From NCBI RefSeq assembly GCF_963678635.1, contig NC_087070.1, forward strand, positions 35,345,109 to 35,409,108: DNA of 64,000 nt, given 5' to 3'. Numbering within the stretch: position 1 is the first letter of the stretch; each line of letters opens with the position of its first letter. A model generated the notes under the pieces. It was not told the origin of the DNA. It ran no database searches and saw only the letters and a program-made list of their open reading frames with translations. Of the stretch, positions 52,716 to 64,000 are shown piece by piece. Both the position numbers and the translations under genes were made by a program. Source of the stretch: Symsagittifera roscoffensis (lineage: Eukaryota > Xenacoelomorpha > Acoela > Convolutidae).

Positions 52716-55700
52716 AAACTATGTACCTCACTTTCGTCTACTTACGTTTTAGGATCCCTACCGTCATATTGGTTATATATATTTATTAAAAAATAATTTT
52801 TCTGGGACCTCTCCGGATTGACGAAAAATAGGACCCTTCCGGATTGGCAAAATTGGGAGCCTTCCGGATTGGCAAAATAGGACCCTTACGGATTGACGAA
52901 AATAGGACCCTTCCGGATTGGCAGAAATAGGACCTTTCCGGACTGGCAAAATTAGGACCCTTCCGGATTGGCAAAACTAGAACTCTTCCGAATTGGGACC
53001 TCTCCGGGTTCGTAAAAATAACCTTTCCGGGGCGTTTAAAAATCACACCCAAGACTCTTCCTGATACGGTCTCCGAGCCTATTATGCTATATGAACTAAC
53101 TAGGAAAGGTATATTCCAGCGCTAGACCCTTCCGGATTGAAGCTAAGCTATTTATTTGACGATTTTGCTTAACTGCGAAGGGTCTTGTGAACAGCCCATT
53201 TTCAACTCGACCATCTTTTTCTGAGTTCTTTAGCCCTTCCTTTTTGTCGAGAAGAGCGTAAAATTGCCTTATTTAACCGTTACTACCGTTTGGTAGGGTA
53301 TAAGGGCTTTCCGAAAAAAAAATTCAACAAAACGTGAAGTGTCTACTTTCACAAATTGGTAACTTGGCACAAACAATCTTGAAAATTTTCTATGCTCACA
53401 TTTTCAATAAACAAAAGCTTTACAAGTGAGCTCGCCTAATTTCTGTTCTAACGGTACTAAGGTCAACTGGATTTGTCCAGTAGTTCCAAAGTTATTAACC
53501 AAAACGTGTTTTTATCAAGTCAAAAATTTTTCTGTCTTATAGGCTCTACCCAACTTTTTTCAGAAGGCCTAAACTTTTCTTTTTCAATGCAAAAAATCCA
53601 ATCTAAAACGTCCCAGTTGAAAAATTTGTCAAAGACAATGCTGTTTGGACCCTCCGGATTGATGAGTCCGATAAACCAAACACGTTAAGTTCGATTTCAA
53701 TGGGGCCTGGAAGGTTATTGGCAAACGGGTTTGAAAACCTGTCGATTCGCTTTGTTTTACTTTGTAGTGTTTCGTTTTTTCAAAAATTACGAAAAATTGA
53801 ATTTCAGCACCCAATTAGTTCCCACCACGTCCGAACTAGTTTAAACGAGTTCTACTAATTATACTAGTACAGTTACGATGTAACTCACTAATTTAGCGAT
53901 TTTTTCCGTTTAAAAAAATCGATGTCTTAAAAATCGCGGTTTGTGGGGGAATCAAAATATCACTGTTTTGACCCTAAAAACCGGTCTGTTTACTGTTTTC
54001 ACCAAAAATTGATAAAGAAGTATCAATACAGGCTGTATAAATAGTAATACTAGTAATATTATACCCCTCAGGATTTGTTCAATATCGAAATTAAGGTGCT
54101 TTACTCGGAAAGTCGCAACTCGGTGGAGGGTCACTTCAGTGCATTCACTGTCGAGCCCCCCTCAGATTGATTGTACCAAACTGGATACAAAACTTGTTAA
54201 AGATACCCAAGAGTTGATTGTTGTTGTCCTTGAGACCCTTCCTGCTGCTCCTTGCACTGCTTGCCTGATCAGTCCTCCACTCTGATCCCGAGACCCTTTC
54301 GGATTCAGCGCAAATTAGCATTAACGTGCTTAAATACTCAAATAACCCTACAGTACAGGCACCAGAAACGGGCCACATTTTCGACCGTAACGATGGTGTT
54401 TGATATAAATGCCTGCAAAAACAAAATATCAAACAACAATAAACGGGAGGGTCGGATCACATCTCGTCTGTGGGGATGATTTCTACTGATTTTATTTTTA
54501 AATTTTTTTTTGCTGTTTTTGGTTTTTTCGTTTTTTGAATTATGTTTTTGGTTTTTTTCTTGGGTACTATACTATTTTTTGTTTGGTTTCTTGTATATCT
54601 TTAAGTGTTTTTAGTCATATACCGCCCAGGGAAAGACGGGACCGCGAATCCCCCCTCCCTTCCTGATACAAGAATTTTCGGTCCTAACTAGGTAAAAAAA
54701 CTAAACCCGGGAATCCGGAAGGCTTCCGCGTTACAAAATACCCTACCGAACCTGTGCTAAGGGCCTTAATTAGAGCATCAGCTCGGCGCGGAGTGCTCGT
54801 TAAAGGTTCTGCCGGTCAAGATGTTAAAAAGAATAACACCCAGGAGCGCCAAAGTACATAAATTTAACATTCGCCCGGAAGTACTTATCGACGGAAAATA
54901 AAGCAAGGCTATGAAACGACTGGCTAGCGCCTAAACACAGCTCTACATGCCATTTAGCGTCTCTAACAAAGCCAGTTCTTTGTGTGGTCCTTTTACCATC
55001 GGGTCGACAAAGTCATTACTGTTTTTGGCTATCGGCCAGAACGCGCAGAATACCTTAGTTACATGCAAAATAGTGAGCTCACGGCTGGGTCTCAGTATCC
55101 CCAGACCACGAGGTCACTCCTAAAAACATCGCTAAAACTTATTTATTAAATTACTATTGTTTTTGTTCAGTAGATAAAAATCATCATATCCATCAGAGAT
55201 GGATCAACCCTTTCCCTCAACTCCTAGCTTCTCATATCTATAAACGAACTTAGATGTTTTTAATTCAATTCAAGACATAACCGGAAGCTAAAAATTGTTT
55301 AAATGGAGTTTCAGTTTTCCTCCCGAGACCCTTGCGGATTCTGGAATCCGGACGAAGCGCGGTCTTAATGTCCTTCTGGAAGGGTGGTCAAACCTTCCCA
55401 ATACCCTTCCGTATTCTCAGGAATTACTTGATAACGATTGTACAGCTGAAAATGTAAAATACGGACAGCTTCTAACACGGACAGCTTCCTATCGTTAATA
55501 TTGCTGTGTCTTCGTGAAAATCTCTCTCTTCTGCTCTATTTGCGAAAACCGCCGTTCTGATTTTCGCACATTTTCAGTTACTGCGAAACTTCAAGGTCGT
55601 GACGTGTCTTTTTTTCAGTATGAATTCTTAAAACTTATTTTGTCACTTCAAATTAATCTCTTCTGATTCATCAAATTGTTCATTTGAGTTCATTGTCATT

Positions 55701-56208
55701 CTGCAAAACTTCGAGGTCGTGACGTGTCTTTTTTTCAAAACGAATTTTTATAACCTATTTGGCCATTTCAAATTGACCTCTCCTGATTCGTAAAGTTGTT
55801 TATCTTAGTTCGTTGTTCTTCTGGAAGGGTGGTTAAATCTTCCCAAGAGCCTTCCGTTTTCTAAGGAATTATTCGGTAACGATTGTACAGCTGAAATTGT
55901 TACAATACGGACAGCTTCGTATACGGATAGCTTCCTAATCTCAATCGTTATTTTTACTGTGTCTTCGTGAAAGCCTCTTTCTTCTGCTCTATTAGCAAAA
56001 ATCGTCATTCTCATTTTCGCACATTTTCAGTTACTGCGAAACTTCAAGATCGTGACGTGTCTTTATTTCAGAACGAATCATAAAACTTATTTTGTCACTT
56101 CAAATTGATCTCTTCTGATTCGTCAAATTGTTCATTTCAGTTCATTGTCCTTCTGCGAAACTTCGAGGTCGTGAAGTGTCTTTATTTCAAAACGAATTTT
56201 TAAAATTT
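52716..56208 (-). mobile_element. Non-autonomous family B LTR element, tandem unit 2
   Basis: Offset 3,493 bp from unit 1 with only scattered substitutions and small indels. Internal region 52716-54862, PBS 54836-54851, LTR from 54863. LTR-internal-LTR-internal-LTR arrays arise by unequal recombination between LTRs. The LTR here continues past the unit boundary to about 56520, showing more of the family sequence. Confidence 0.75.
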
Positions 56209-56520
56209 ATTTCGTCGTTTCAAATTGACCTCTCTTAATTTGTCAACTTGTTCATTTCAGTTCAATGTCCTTCTGGAAGGATGATCAAATCTTCCCAATA
56301 CCCTTCCGTTTTCTCAGGAAATTTTAAAACGTATAGTTAAAACTTAAATTTTTAAAACTTATTTTGTCACTTCAAATTGACCTCTCATATTCGTCTAATT
56401 GTACGATTAGCACAGTTAATCTATCAAAACTGCCAATCTTCACACTCGAATATTACAAAAAAAATTGATGTTGCTATGCATTTTGACGGCATTCTGGTCG
56501 AATGTCACAATCATGTAAGT
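56209..56520 (-). repeat. Distal part of family B LTR copy 5
   Basis: Continues the LTR with the CTTCTGGAAGG and GTCGAATGTCAC motifs that also end copies 1 and 2. Confidence 0.6.
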
Positions 56521-56735
56521 TAACGTCGAGCAATTTTTGATTAGAATGTAAAATTTACATTTTTTTAAAATTGCAAAATGATAATCAATAACATAATCAT
56601 TAAACGATAATCAATAACAATAGAACCCTCCACTATAAAAATTGTAACAAAACAAGGCCCATGGTCAAAGCCCAGTCCAAAACAAAGGGTCAGTTCATTT
56701 CACTCGCCTTTTCCACCTCCTATGAGGTTTTGGTG

Positions 56736-57056
56736 TCACCTATTTAGAACCGCCAGCCACTGGTTTCGATCGCTGGCAATGGTTTCCAGGTAACCTTTCC
56801 AGATCGCGTCAAAGACAGGACGGAAGACGTTGAGCGGTTTCAGTAGTTTTTCTGTCTTTTTCTTCGTGATCCTCTCGAATGAAAGTTTTATCCCACCTGG
56901 CGGTCTCTTCCAGGATGGATCTGGTTTGGCCTTGAAAGGGATCTTGGGGCAATGACAGGAATCTATGCGCAGAACATACCCAAGGTGGTCTGCGAGAGCG
57001 TCTGTACTTGATCGCTTTTTCGCAGGACCTCGGTGTTGGATACCCGGTGTTACCAC
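56736..57056 (-). CDS. ORF fragment, possibly a LINE C-terminal tail
   Basis: 106 codons; includes CHCPK, WKRPPGG and a final W..YLETIASDRNQW. Basic RPPGG followed by a W...DR..W helix resembles the C-terminal tails of some LINE ORF2 proteins, but this is weak and no RT motif is nearby. Confidence 0.25.
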   Translation of the reverse strand: MVTPGIQHRGPAKKRSSTDALADHLGYVLRIDSCHCPKIPFKAKPDPSWKRPPGGIKLSFERITKKKTEKLLKPLNVFRPVFDAIWKGYLETIASDRNQWLAVLNR

Positions 57057-57160
57057 CTCGTTTTAATGACTATACGAAGGTATTTCATATAGAATAGGTC
57101 GATTCTATGAATACCGGCTTGGAGTACGTACCAGGTTTCACAAGCGTCAGAAGCAATTGT

Positions 57161-57450
57161 TGTAACATTCGCCCAAAAGTACATACCGACGGAAAATAAA
57201 GCTAGGTTGTGAAACGACTGGCTAGCGTCTAAACACAGCTCTACATGCTTTTAATCGTCTCTATCAAAGCCAGTTCTATGTGTGGTCCATCAACATCGGA
57301 TCGACAACACGGGTCATTACTATTCAATCGGGTCATTACTATTCAAGGCTATCGACCAAACCACGCAAATTAACTTAGTTACATGCCAAAATAGTGAGCT
57401 CCTGGCTGGGTCTCAGTATCCCCAGATCATGAGGTCACTCCTGAGAACAA
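57161..57450 (-). repeat. Family B LTR copy 6, fragment
   Basis: TGTAACATTCGCCCAAAAG onward, matching the first ~290 bp of the other copies, then diverging at GAGATATC. Confidence 0.7.
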
Positions 57451-57719
57451 AATATTGGTGAGATATCTGAGTTCCGTGAGATATCTTCGTTACCCCTTAA
57501 AATGGGCGGTTTAATTATCAAGCTGCCAACCGGCCATGAAATCTATCTAAATGCATTTTTTATTGGCCAAACCATAATCGATAGTAAGACGCTAGAAAAA
57601 CTCAAGCTTTTTTTGCTTAGTATAATAATTTCTTACGTCATTGTAAGAAAACAATGAAAACATGACAAATTTTAATTGTTTTGGCAAGGTTTTTCTGTCG
57701 GTTGTTCTTGATTTTACAG

Positions 57720-57791
57720 GTCTATGGCCTCAGAGAAGGAGTTCATGGCCTGGGGAGTCAAGTCTAGGGCCGCTGACCCTTCTGAGCTCTG
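57720..57791 (+). other. Exon-like segment, 72 nt, possible host exon
   Basis: TTGTTCTTGATTTTACAG before and GTAAGATT after give good splice sites. One frame is open throughout and reads SMASEKEFMAWGVKSRAADP and four more residues, with higher GC than the flanks. I do not recognise the protein, and no neighbouring exon was found within the window. Confidence 0.35.
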
Positions 57792-58128
57792 GTAAGATTG
57801 TTTCTTATCTGCGAGTTGTATAGATTTCATATCATTCTTTGAATTTTTTTCGAAAAATGTTTTCTTCAACTAAAAAATTCCAACACTGTTATTATGGATT
57901 AATCCATTGCCCTTGTGTCCGATCAAATTCTTTTTTTTACCTTAATACCCGTTTACAATCTGAGGAAAAACAACCAGGAGTGTGAGGGCAAAAAATTCTT
58001 GAAACCTTCAGGATGTTTGAATTGGATAAGATTTAATTGTTGTTCAAAAAACTCTTAGCACATTAGATACAAAAGATTCAATGTTCTATGTGTCTTAAAA
58101 TAAAATATGTCTATAGTTCTTCAATTGA
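57792..58128. other. Unassigned AT-rich DNA
   Basis: No ORF, repeat or RNA gene supported; could be intron if the preceding segment is an exon. Confidence 0.3.
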
Positions 58129-58982
58129 AGTAACATTTGTTCATACAATTTACAAATGAGTTTAAGAAAATTAACAATTTATAGGTTACAATCAAAATAA
58201 CCCATAAACATAAGCTCAAGAGTCAAGGACCTTCTTGTGTTTTTGTACCTCAACCAGTCGGAGCCAAATCGCAGTTTGCTTATGAAATTGAAAATTAGGA
58301 TCGTTACAGGTTAAAGGCCACTACCAAAATAGCCCTACTCTATACTCTAGATAAAATAAAGTATGCCACATGGCTAGGTATCTTATTACCCTAAACACGC
58401 GAACGCCATTAAAAACCTGGCTGGGCCTCAAGCGATCACCATTAGTTTTTATTGGTGGTAGACAATTGATCTTTTTCAGATTGAAAAAAATGAAACTTGC
58501 CTTAACTCAATAAAACTCGATGAAATACCGACAAGTAATTAAATTCAGGTACTCACTGTTTACAGAAAAATTATGGAACTAACTCCAGTCACGATCAAGT
58601 AATTTAATTAGAACTTCGTAAGTTTGGGTAATTTAACTCTCAAGAAGCTTTGAACCGTTAGTTCACTTCAGTGGTAAACCTTCCCAATCAAGTTGGCTCT
58701 TGCTCCAAAGTCTGCAATCTCGTATAACTTTTCATGCTCGCTGTCAGCAATAAGACAATTCTACTCAACTACGGTATTTAGGGACAAAACGCGATTAACA
58801 AAATGACTCTTGACTAATTTTGTATCGTTTTTCCAGCAATTGTTAATTCGTATGTTCTGATTCTTGACTTTTGCAATTCAATTGCTGCGTTAAACTTGAG
58901 CATGAAAGGGCAATCTCGAAATTTTGAAAAACTCAGGTTGATTCAAAACAAACCAGGTTTTTTTATTCGACCGACTGGCACA
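58129..58982 (-). repeat. Diverged element M-family LTR
   Basis: Aligns along its length to the element M LTR (e.g. GCTCAAGAGTCA, GAACGCCATTAAAAAC, TTCTGATTCTTGACTTTTG) with many differences. The high-coordinate end is GACCGACTGGCACA, as at 36230-36243. The SGNH remnant at 60107-60880 lies upstream in the sense direction, so it may be the 3' LTR of an old, gutted element. Confidence 0.6.
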
Positions 58983-59037
58983 TACTCCACGGATTCAGGA
59001 TCAAGGTCATCAGTGAGTATTATCGTTGTTTCAGTTG

Positions 59038-60106
59038 TTTCTTTTTTTACTGGGATTAATTTGTACCTATTATAAGAAAACTTTAATCTGATGAGAAAAG
59101 ACGTCATTTTTTTTTCTTTCTGATTACCTTAGTTTGAAAATCAACAGTTTCATTATATTACCATTTGATTTGAACCAACTGCTGGATATGATAACTGTTT
59201 TTAGATGTGACCTCTATCGTGAATTAACCTGATGTTTGTCTTAGCAAAATAATGTTGGGGCAACAAAAACAGTATCTGATATTTAAGATAAATTTGAACT
59301 CTGCAAGTACCCCAGAAACTTAGAAGCACTAAAATACTCTAAAGGGCCAAAACAAAAAAACACGACGTCGTCAAGCTCTTTGAATGGCATTTGAGAAGAA
59401 GCCGGCCCTTATTGGAAAGCAGAACTCAGAAGTGGATTTTTTTTTACAAACATCTTGTTTTCTGCTCGCATATTTGCGGTGATTAATTGATGAAGTGGTT
59501 TCAGAATTCACACACCTAACAACTGATTTAAATTTGATGAAATTTTGCTTTTTTCTTTTTTGTGCGCCGTTTGTTCGCAAACTCAAAAGAAAGGTTTAAA
59601 ATTTTTATTTGTTGGTATAATGATTCACTAGTGTCCCCCACCTCAATTAATTTCAAACCTGTGAGTGGCCTGACTGAGTCAGATTCCGCCCCATCATCGT
59701 GGTTTTCACCTCCTCGCAAGTCCTCAATTGCCAACAAAAAAAAACCTGATTGATATTCTTTCGTTGATTGTCAACTCATCTAGCAGTTTCCTGTAGTCTC
59801 AAAGCACAAAACATTTTTCAAATAAAATCAAACAACAAAACAACTCAAAATATTTGGAAGAAAAACAATTCAAGTTTGAGACAAATTTTGATTTTGAGAC
59901 GTAACAACCGTTTTTTATTTGAAGCACTTTCGCTTGTCGGTGCGCTGGTTGTTCCCAATCTTAAAAACTGATTGGTTTTTCCATTTTTTGTTGTAATGAG
60001 TCACAAGGATTCCTCTTTCAGTTTTTCTCAAACTTTCCAGCTGTTTCCGTGGTGTCAGACTCCGTCTCATCATTGCGGTTTTCACCTCCTCGCAAATCCT
60101 TACTTG
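59038..60106. repeat. 1.07-kb direct repeat, copy 1
   Basis: Matches 62865-63933 at a constant offset of 3,827 bp, with no difference seen by eye. Internally it has two related pieces (about 59680-59810 and 60055-60106) around TTTTCACCTCCTCGCAA. ORFs of 60-70 codons occur on both strands and are the same in both copies; none is recognisable. Confidence 0.85.
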
Positions 60107-60880
60107 TATAGATTCCTTCGTGGGCGTTTTCTACATTTTGCTCGATCCATCGTTATGCAAGCTTACAGCTTAAAGCGAATGCCGTAAATTGTTGATGATT
60201 TGGCTGTTCAAAAGATCTACTCCTTCTATGTCCCAGGTCAAGAACAAGTTGCTCTTCTCGGGTTACCGAAAAGTCTGAGCTCTAAAATGACAGGGATAGA
60301 CACCGTGTATTAAATTGATGCTCCTTATGTTCATGTCGTCAGATGTCTCAATTAGCGGTTCAAATTCTATCATTTAAGTGTGAATCAAATCCGTTTCATC
60401 CACCCCTGGAGCGTTATAAGGGAGGTTTCCGCTTCTGCTCTGCTTCTCGAAATCGCTTGTATTTTCTTTTTCATATTTCTTATAACAAAGAGTTCCCTTT
60501 TCCAGATTTTACTCCACTAGTCTACTTTCGTACCAAGCACCACTCCCCACAGTTTCTGTTGCTTAAATAGGTTGTGACGAGACATATGCTTCTAACGCAC
60601 GAACATCGGAACGGAGAACGCCTTGTCGATCAGGATCCACTGGCTTGACTCTTTCACAACCACCATCAAGACGGACTAATTGCTTTCTTATTAATTTGCC
60701 ATGACTGATCTCACCAAGCATTTCGTATGTCGGTTGTCTGTGTGCATCACTCAATGGGAACGACAATTCAGGGTCTAAACCAACTTTCCATCCCTTGATA
60801 TGTTTTGGTTCATTTGCAGCGCCCCTGGCTACGTTTCTATCGCAATCGCAGTGAGCAATGGATTTCTAGTTGCCTGTAGT
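60107..60880 (-). pseudogene. Third SGNH-polyprotein remnant (C-terminal region)
   Basis: Minus-strand translation gives KHIKGWKVGLDPELSFPLSD (near 60760), matching KHIKS*KVGLEAEMGFPMSE of element M, then DPDRQGVLRSDV, then LTWDIEGVDLL (near 60240), matching LIWDVEEI/LVWDVEEL, and W(I)EQN at the edge. It confirms that the element M TAG at 14598-14600 replaced Trp. Frames are broken. Both sides touch sequence of the 1.07-kb repeat family (TCTAG..CCTGTAGTCTCA at 60865). Confidence 0.6.
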
Positions 60881-62864
60881 CTCATAGAAACAAAATAACT
60901 GAACTATTAAAAAAAGTGGACCATATGGAAACTACAGAATGATAATTGCAAACTCGGGCCAGGTTTTTTAAAATAGTTTTAGTGCTTTAGTGCTTCAAAT
61001 TTTTCAATTATTTGGTTTTCGATTTGAAAACAGGAAGTTGTTTTTATTTAATTTGATATTTGATATGTTTGAAATTACTATTTGATAATTGATATGAGTT
61101 TTGAATCCCATTTTACAGTTTTACTGTTATTTGATTTCATATATAATTACACAACTTGTTTGTGTAAAGGTTGTTTGCCCAAATTTATTAGGTTTAATTA
61201 GACATCCCTGATTTGACATCCCTTAAAATAATTGAAAGTGCTTTTAGCCTTTTTACAGATTATAGCTGATGGCAAAATACACAAAGCAGCGGTTCGCAAA
61301 GAATATTGCGGAAAAGATTCAAGCAAGTCACTGCAAAGAAATGAGGCGATGCTTGTGGGAATTTAGGATGAAAAGAAGAGCGACCAATAAGTGGTAGTAA
61401 ACTGTTGGCGTTTTTTGCTGTGTGTCGAATGGAATTAGGTGCTAGTGGCCTGCGAAGAAAAACGACTACACTAGTAAGGCCATCAACACTCTTTAAATTA
61501 GTCCTTAGCAGAAAAAAACGACAGGGAATTTTGTGTTTGGATTATCTATAATAACTCAATAAAATCAATAGCAGTTTCCTGAGAATTAAGTTTTCAAGAA
61601 ATGTCTCGATAGCGACACTACACCAGATTTTTTTAGCCGCTTCGCACTGGTACAGCTTTAATTAAAACTCGTGAGATTTGAGTTAAACCAGAAAAAAGCA
61701 GATGGTAATTTTTCGCTCGCCGTTTCGCGCGGGCAAAGCTTTAATTAAAACTCTTGAGATCTGAGTTAAACCAGACAAATGGATCTCGATCAGCAAGCAA
61801 TGTCTAATACCAAATGTCTAATCAGCCGACACAAATAAGAACAAGAAAAATTTTAGAAAGACAAAAAAAACCTTAATAAGACTGAGCTGTAGATCATTGT
61901 TAACCATGGGCCAAGTTAGTTTGGCGCTGTGGATGGAAAATGTGCGGTTTGAGACAATTTCAAAGATTTAATTTCAATGCGGATAAAAATAGATAATTGT
62001 GTGAACGGAAATCAATTAGAATACCTGGAAAAAAATTGACCGAGTTTGAAGCAGCTGGAAAAGATGTGCCAAGATTGTGGAATGACAAAAGAGTGGAGAA
62101 ACCAGAAGTTAGTCGAAAAACTATGGTGTTTTGGTTTTGAAAAAGTGAAACAGTTTTTTGATCTCTTACCTTCCTGACTGATTTCAGAAAGTGGCTAATT
62201 GAGAAAGAAGAGCTACGGTTTGAGCATATACATAGAGAAGTGATACCACTACATGCCTAACAGCTTATCTAGTACGACACACCAGTGACAATGGACAAAA
62301 TGTACACTATCAATTCAAAGTGATGACTAATTACATAATGCTATTTTTGTTCAGTAAATTATAAATTTACCATTTTTATGATAACAATAAAAATTTTGTC
62401 TGAACTAAAAAATAATTTGTTTCCTCAATTTTCCACAGGTTGCCAATGAGGGAGTTTCACATAAAATAGAAAAAAAGTTAAACCAAGACAAAAGTTCAAG
62501 TTTCATATTTTTATAAGTTAGGCTGCTGTTGGTATAGATTGCATTTAGGCTTTAGTTTTGGTTCTGGTTGAGTTTCAACTGATTTTCTGAAGCAGCATTT
62601 TTCGTTATATTGACTGCCGAACTGTCATCGAATCTTAAGTTTTTATTTCTTTTGATCTCGGTAATTTTATTTTTCAAATTAGACTGAAAAATTAGACAAA
62701 AACGAGGAATCAAATTAGACTGAAAAAATTATTTAAACTTAAGTATCATAGCTTTTTTATTATGTAATTTAATATGTAATTACAGTTGTATGATTTACTA
62801 GCTTAAAACAGTTTTATAGTTCGCTGTATGTTTTACTTGGTCGGAATCTCCTCGCAAATTTTTC
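60881..62864. other. Unassigned AT-rich DNA
   Basis: Short imperfect repeats around TTTAATTAAAACTC(G/T)(T/G)GAG (61655, 61740). A 39-codon frame after TTTTTACAG at 61259 and an AG acceptor at 62188 are not convincing. No gene supported. Confidence 0.35.
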
Positions 62865-63933
62865 TTTCTTTTTTTACTGGGATTAATTTGTACCTATTAT
62901 AAGAAAACTTTAATCTGATGAGAAAAGACGTCATTTTTTTTTCTTTCTGATTACCTTAGTTTGAAAATCAACAGTTTCATTATATTACCATTTGATTTGA
63001 ACCAACTGCTGGATATGATAACTGTTTTTAGATGTGACCTCTATCGTGAATTAACCTGATGTTTGTCTTAGCAAAATAATGTTGGGGCAACAAAAACAGT
63101 ATCTGATATTTAAGATAAATTTGAACTCTGCAAGTACCCCAGAAACTTAGAAGCACTAAAATACTCTAAAGGGCCAAAACAAAAAAACACGACGTCGTCA
63201 AGCTCTTTGAATGGCATTTGAGAAGAAGCCGGCCCTTATTGGAAAGCAGAACTCAGAAGTGGATTTTTTTTTACAAACATCTTGTTTTCTGCTCGCATAT
63301 TTGCGGTGATTAATTGATGAAGTGGTTTCAGAATTCACACACCTAACAACTGATTTAAATTTGATGAAATTTTGCTTTTTTCTTTTTTGTGCGCCGTTTG
63401 TTCGCAAACTCAAAAGAAAGGTTTAAAATTTTTATTTGTTGGTATAATGATTCACTAGTGTCCCCCACCTCAATTAATTTCAAACCTGTGAGTGGCCTGA
63501 CTGAGTCAGATTCCGCCCCATCATCGTGGTTTTCACCTCCTCGCAAGTCCTCAATTGCCAACAAAAAAAAACCTGATTGATATTCTTTCGTTGATTGTCA
63601 ACTCATCTAGCAGTTTCCTGTAGTCTCAAAGCACAAAACATTTTTCAAATAAAATCAAACAACAAAACAACTCAAAATATTTGGAAGAAAAACAATTCAA
63701 GTTTGAGACAAATTTTGATTTTGAGACGTAACAACCGTTTTTTATTTGAAGCACTTTCGCTTGTCGGTGCGCTGGTTGTTCCCAATCTTAAAAACTGATT
63801 GGTTTTTCCATTTTTTGTTGTAATGAGTCACAAGGATTCCTCTTTCAGTTTTTCTCAAACTTTCCAGCTGTTTCCGTGGTGTCAGACTCCGTCTCATCAT
63901 TGCGGTTTTCACCTCCTCGCAAATCCTTACTTG
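62865..63933. repeat. 1.07-kb direct repeat, copy 2
   Basis: See copy 1. Here the sequence continues past the shared end into CCAACAAAAAATCTG and a second TCATCTAGCAGTTTC, showing what copy 1 lost where the SGNH remnant begins. Confidence 0.85.
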
Positions 63934-64000
63934 CCAACAAAAAATCTGAATGATTTTAGTTTGTTGACAATCAACTCATCTAGCAGTTTCAAGTAGTCTC

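Noticed and set aside
59371-59971. Small ORFs in the 1.07-kb repeat
   Set aside because: Identical in the second copy only because the DNA is duplicated; overlapping on both strands and unrecognisable.

Overview
Organism. This is eukaryotic, almost certainly metazoan, repeat-dominated DNA. There are no operons or Shine-Dalgarno sites, and no rRNA gene, tRNA gene or CRISPR array was found. Candidate introns end in pyrimidine-rich TTTTCAG/TTTTTAG. Several elements have architectures I associate with anthozoan cnidarians: a Penelope-like element with a PHD finger inside its reverse transcriptase, and a retroelement pairing SGNH, PHD and a YADD reverse transcriptase. A cnidarian source is therefore my best guess, but it is an inference. 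Nothing here is a confident host gene; one 72-nt exon-like segment is noted.

Layout, left to right. (1) 1-11048, plus strand: the 3' half of a large LTR retroelement ('element P'). It contains the tail of a macro-like domain, a splice acceptor, a 2,955-codon reading frame with an intact SGNH-hydrolase domain (one in-frame TAG at 3638-3640), a polypurine tract and a probable LTR. (2) 11220-12374 and 36244-38650, minus strand: the two halves of an older SGNH/PHD/YADD-RT retroelement. (3) 12375-36243, minus strand: a 23.9-kb Ty3/gypsy-like element ('element M') that split it. M has a 5' LTR at 35347-36243, primer-binding site, 3.2-kb leader with a 14-bp minisatellite and a 69-bp repeat, gag, zinc-knuckle/protease, RT/RNase H with a 1.2-kb internal duplication, integrase, macro-like domain, a decayed homologue of the P polyprotein, and a 3' LTR at 12375-13251. 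(4) About 39-57.5 kb: at least six copies of a second LTR family ('B'), some head to tail. They are interrupted by a CR1/L2-like LINE and a Penelope-like element, and followed by a 3.49-kb tandem duplication of a non-autonomous B element. (5) 57.5-64 kb: an exon-like segment, a diverged M-family LTR, a third SGNH-polyprotein remnant and a 1.07-kb direct repeat.

How it fits together. Elements P and M are diverged from each other but share one plan: pol with a C-terminal macro-like domain, then a splice acceptor, then a ~2,950-aa polyprotein in the position where errantiviruses and retroviruses carry env. The polyprotein has an N-terminal coiled coil, a catalytically complete SGNH domain, a degenerate second SGNH-like module, and about 1,900 residues of conserved sequence I cannot assign. 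A giant LTR retroelement lineage carrying a spliced esterase-like polyprotein is the main candidate here for an undescribed system. Both copies are damaged: P by one stop codon, M by many.
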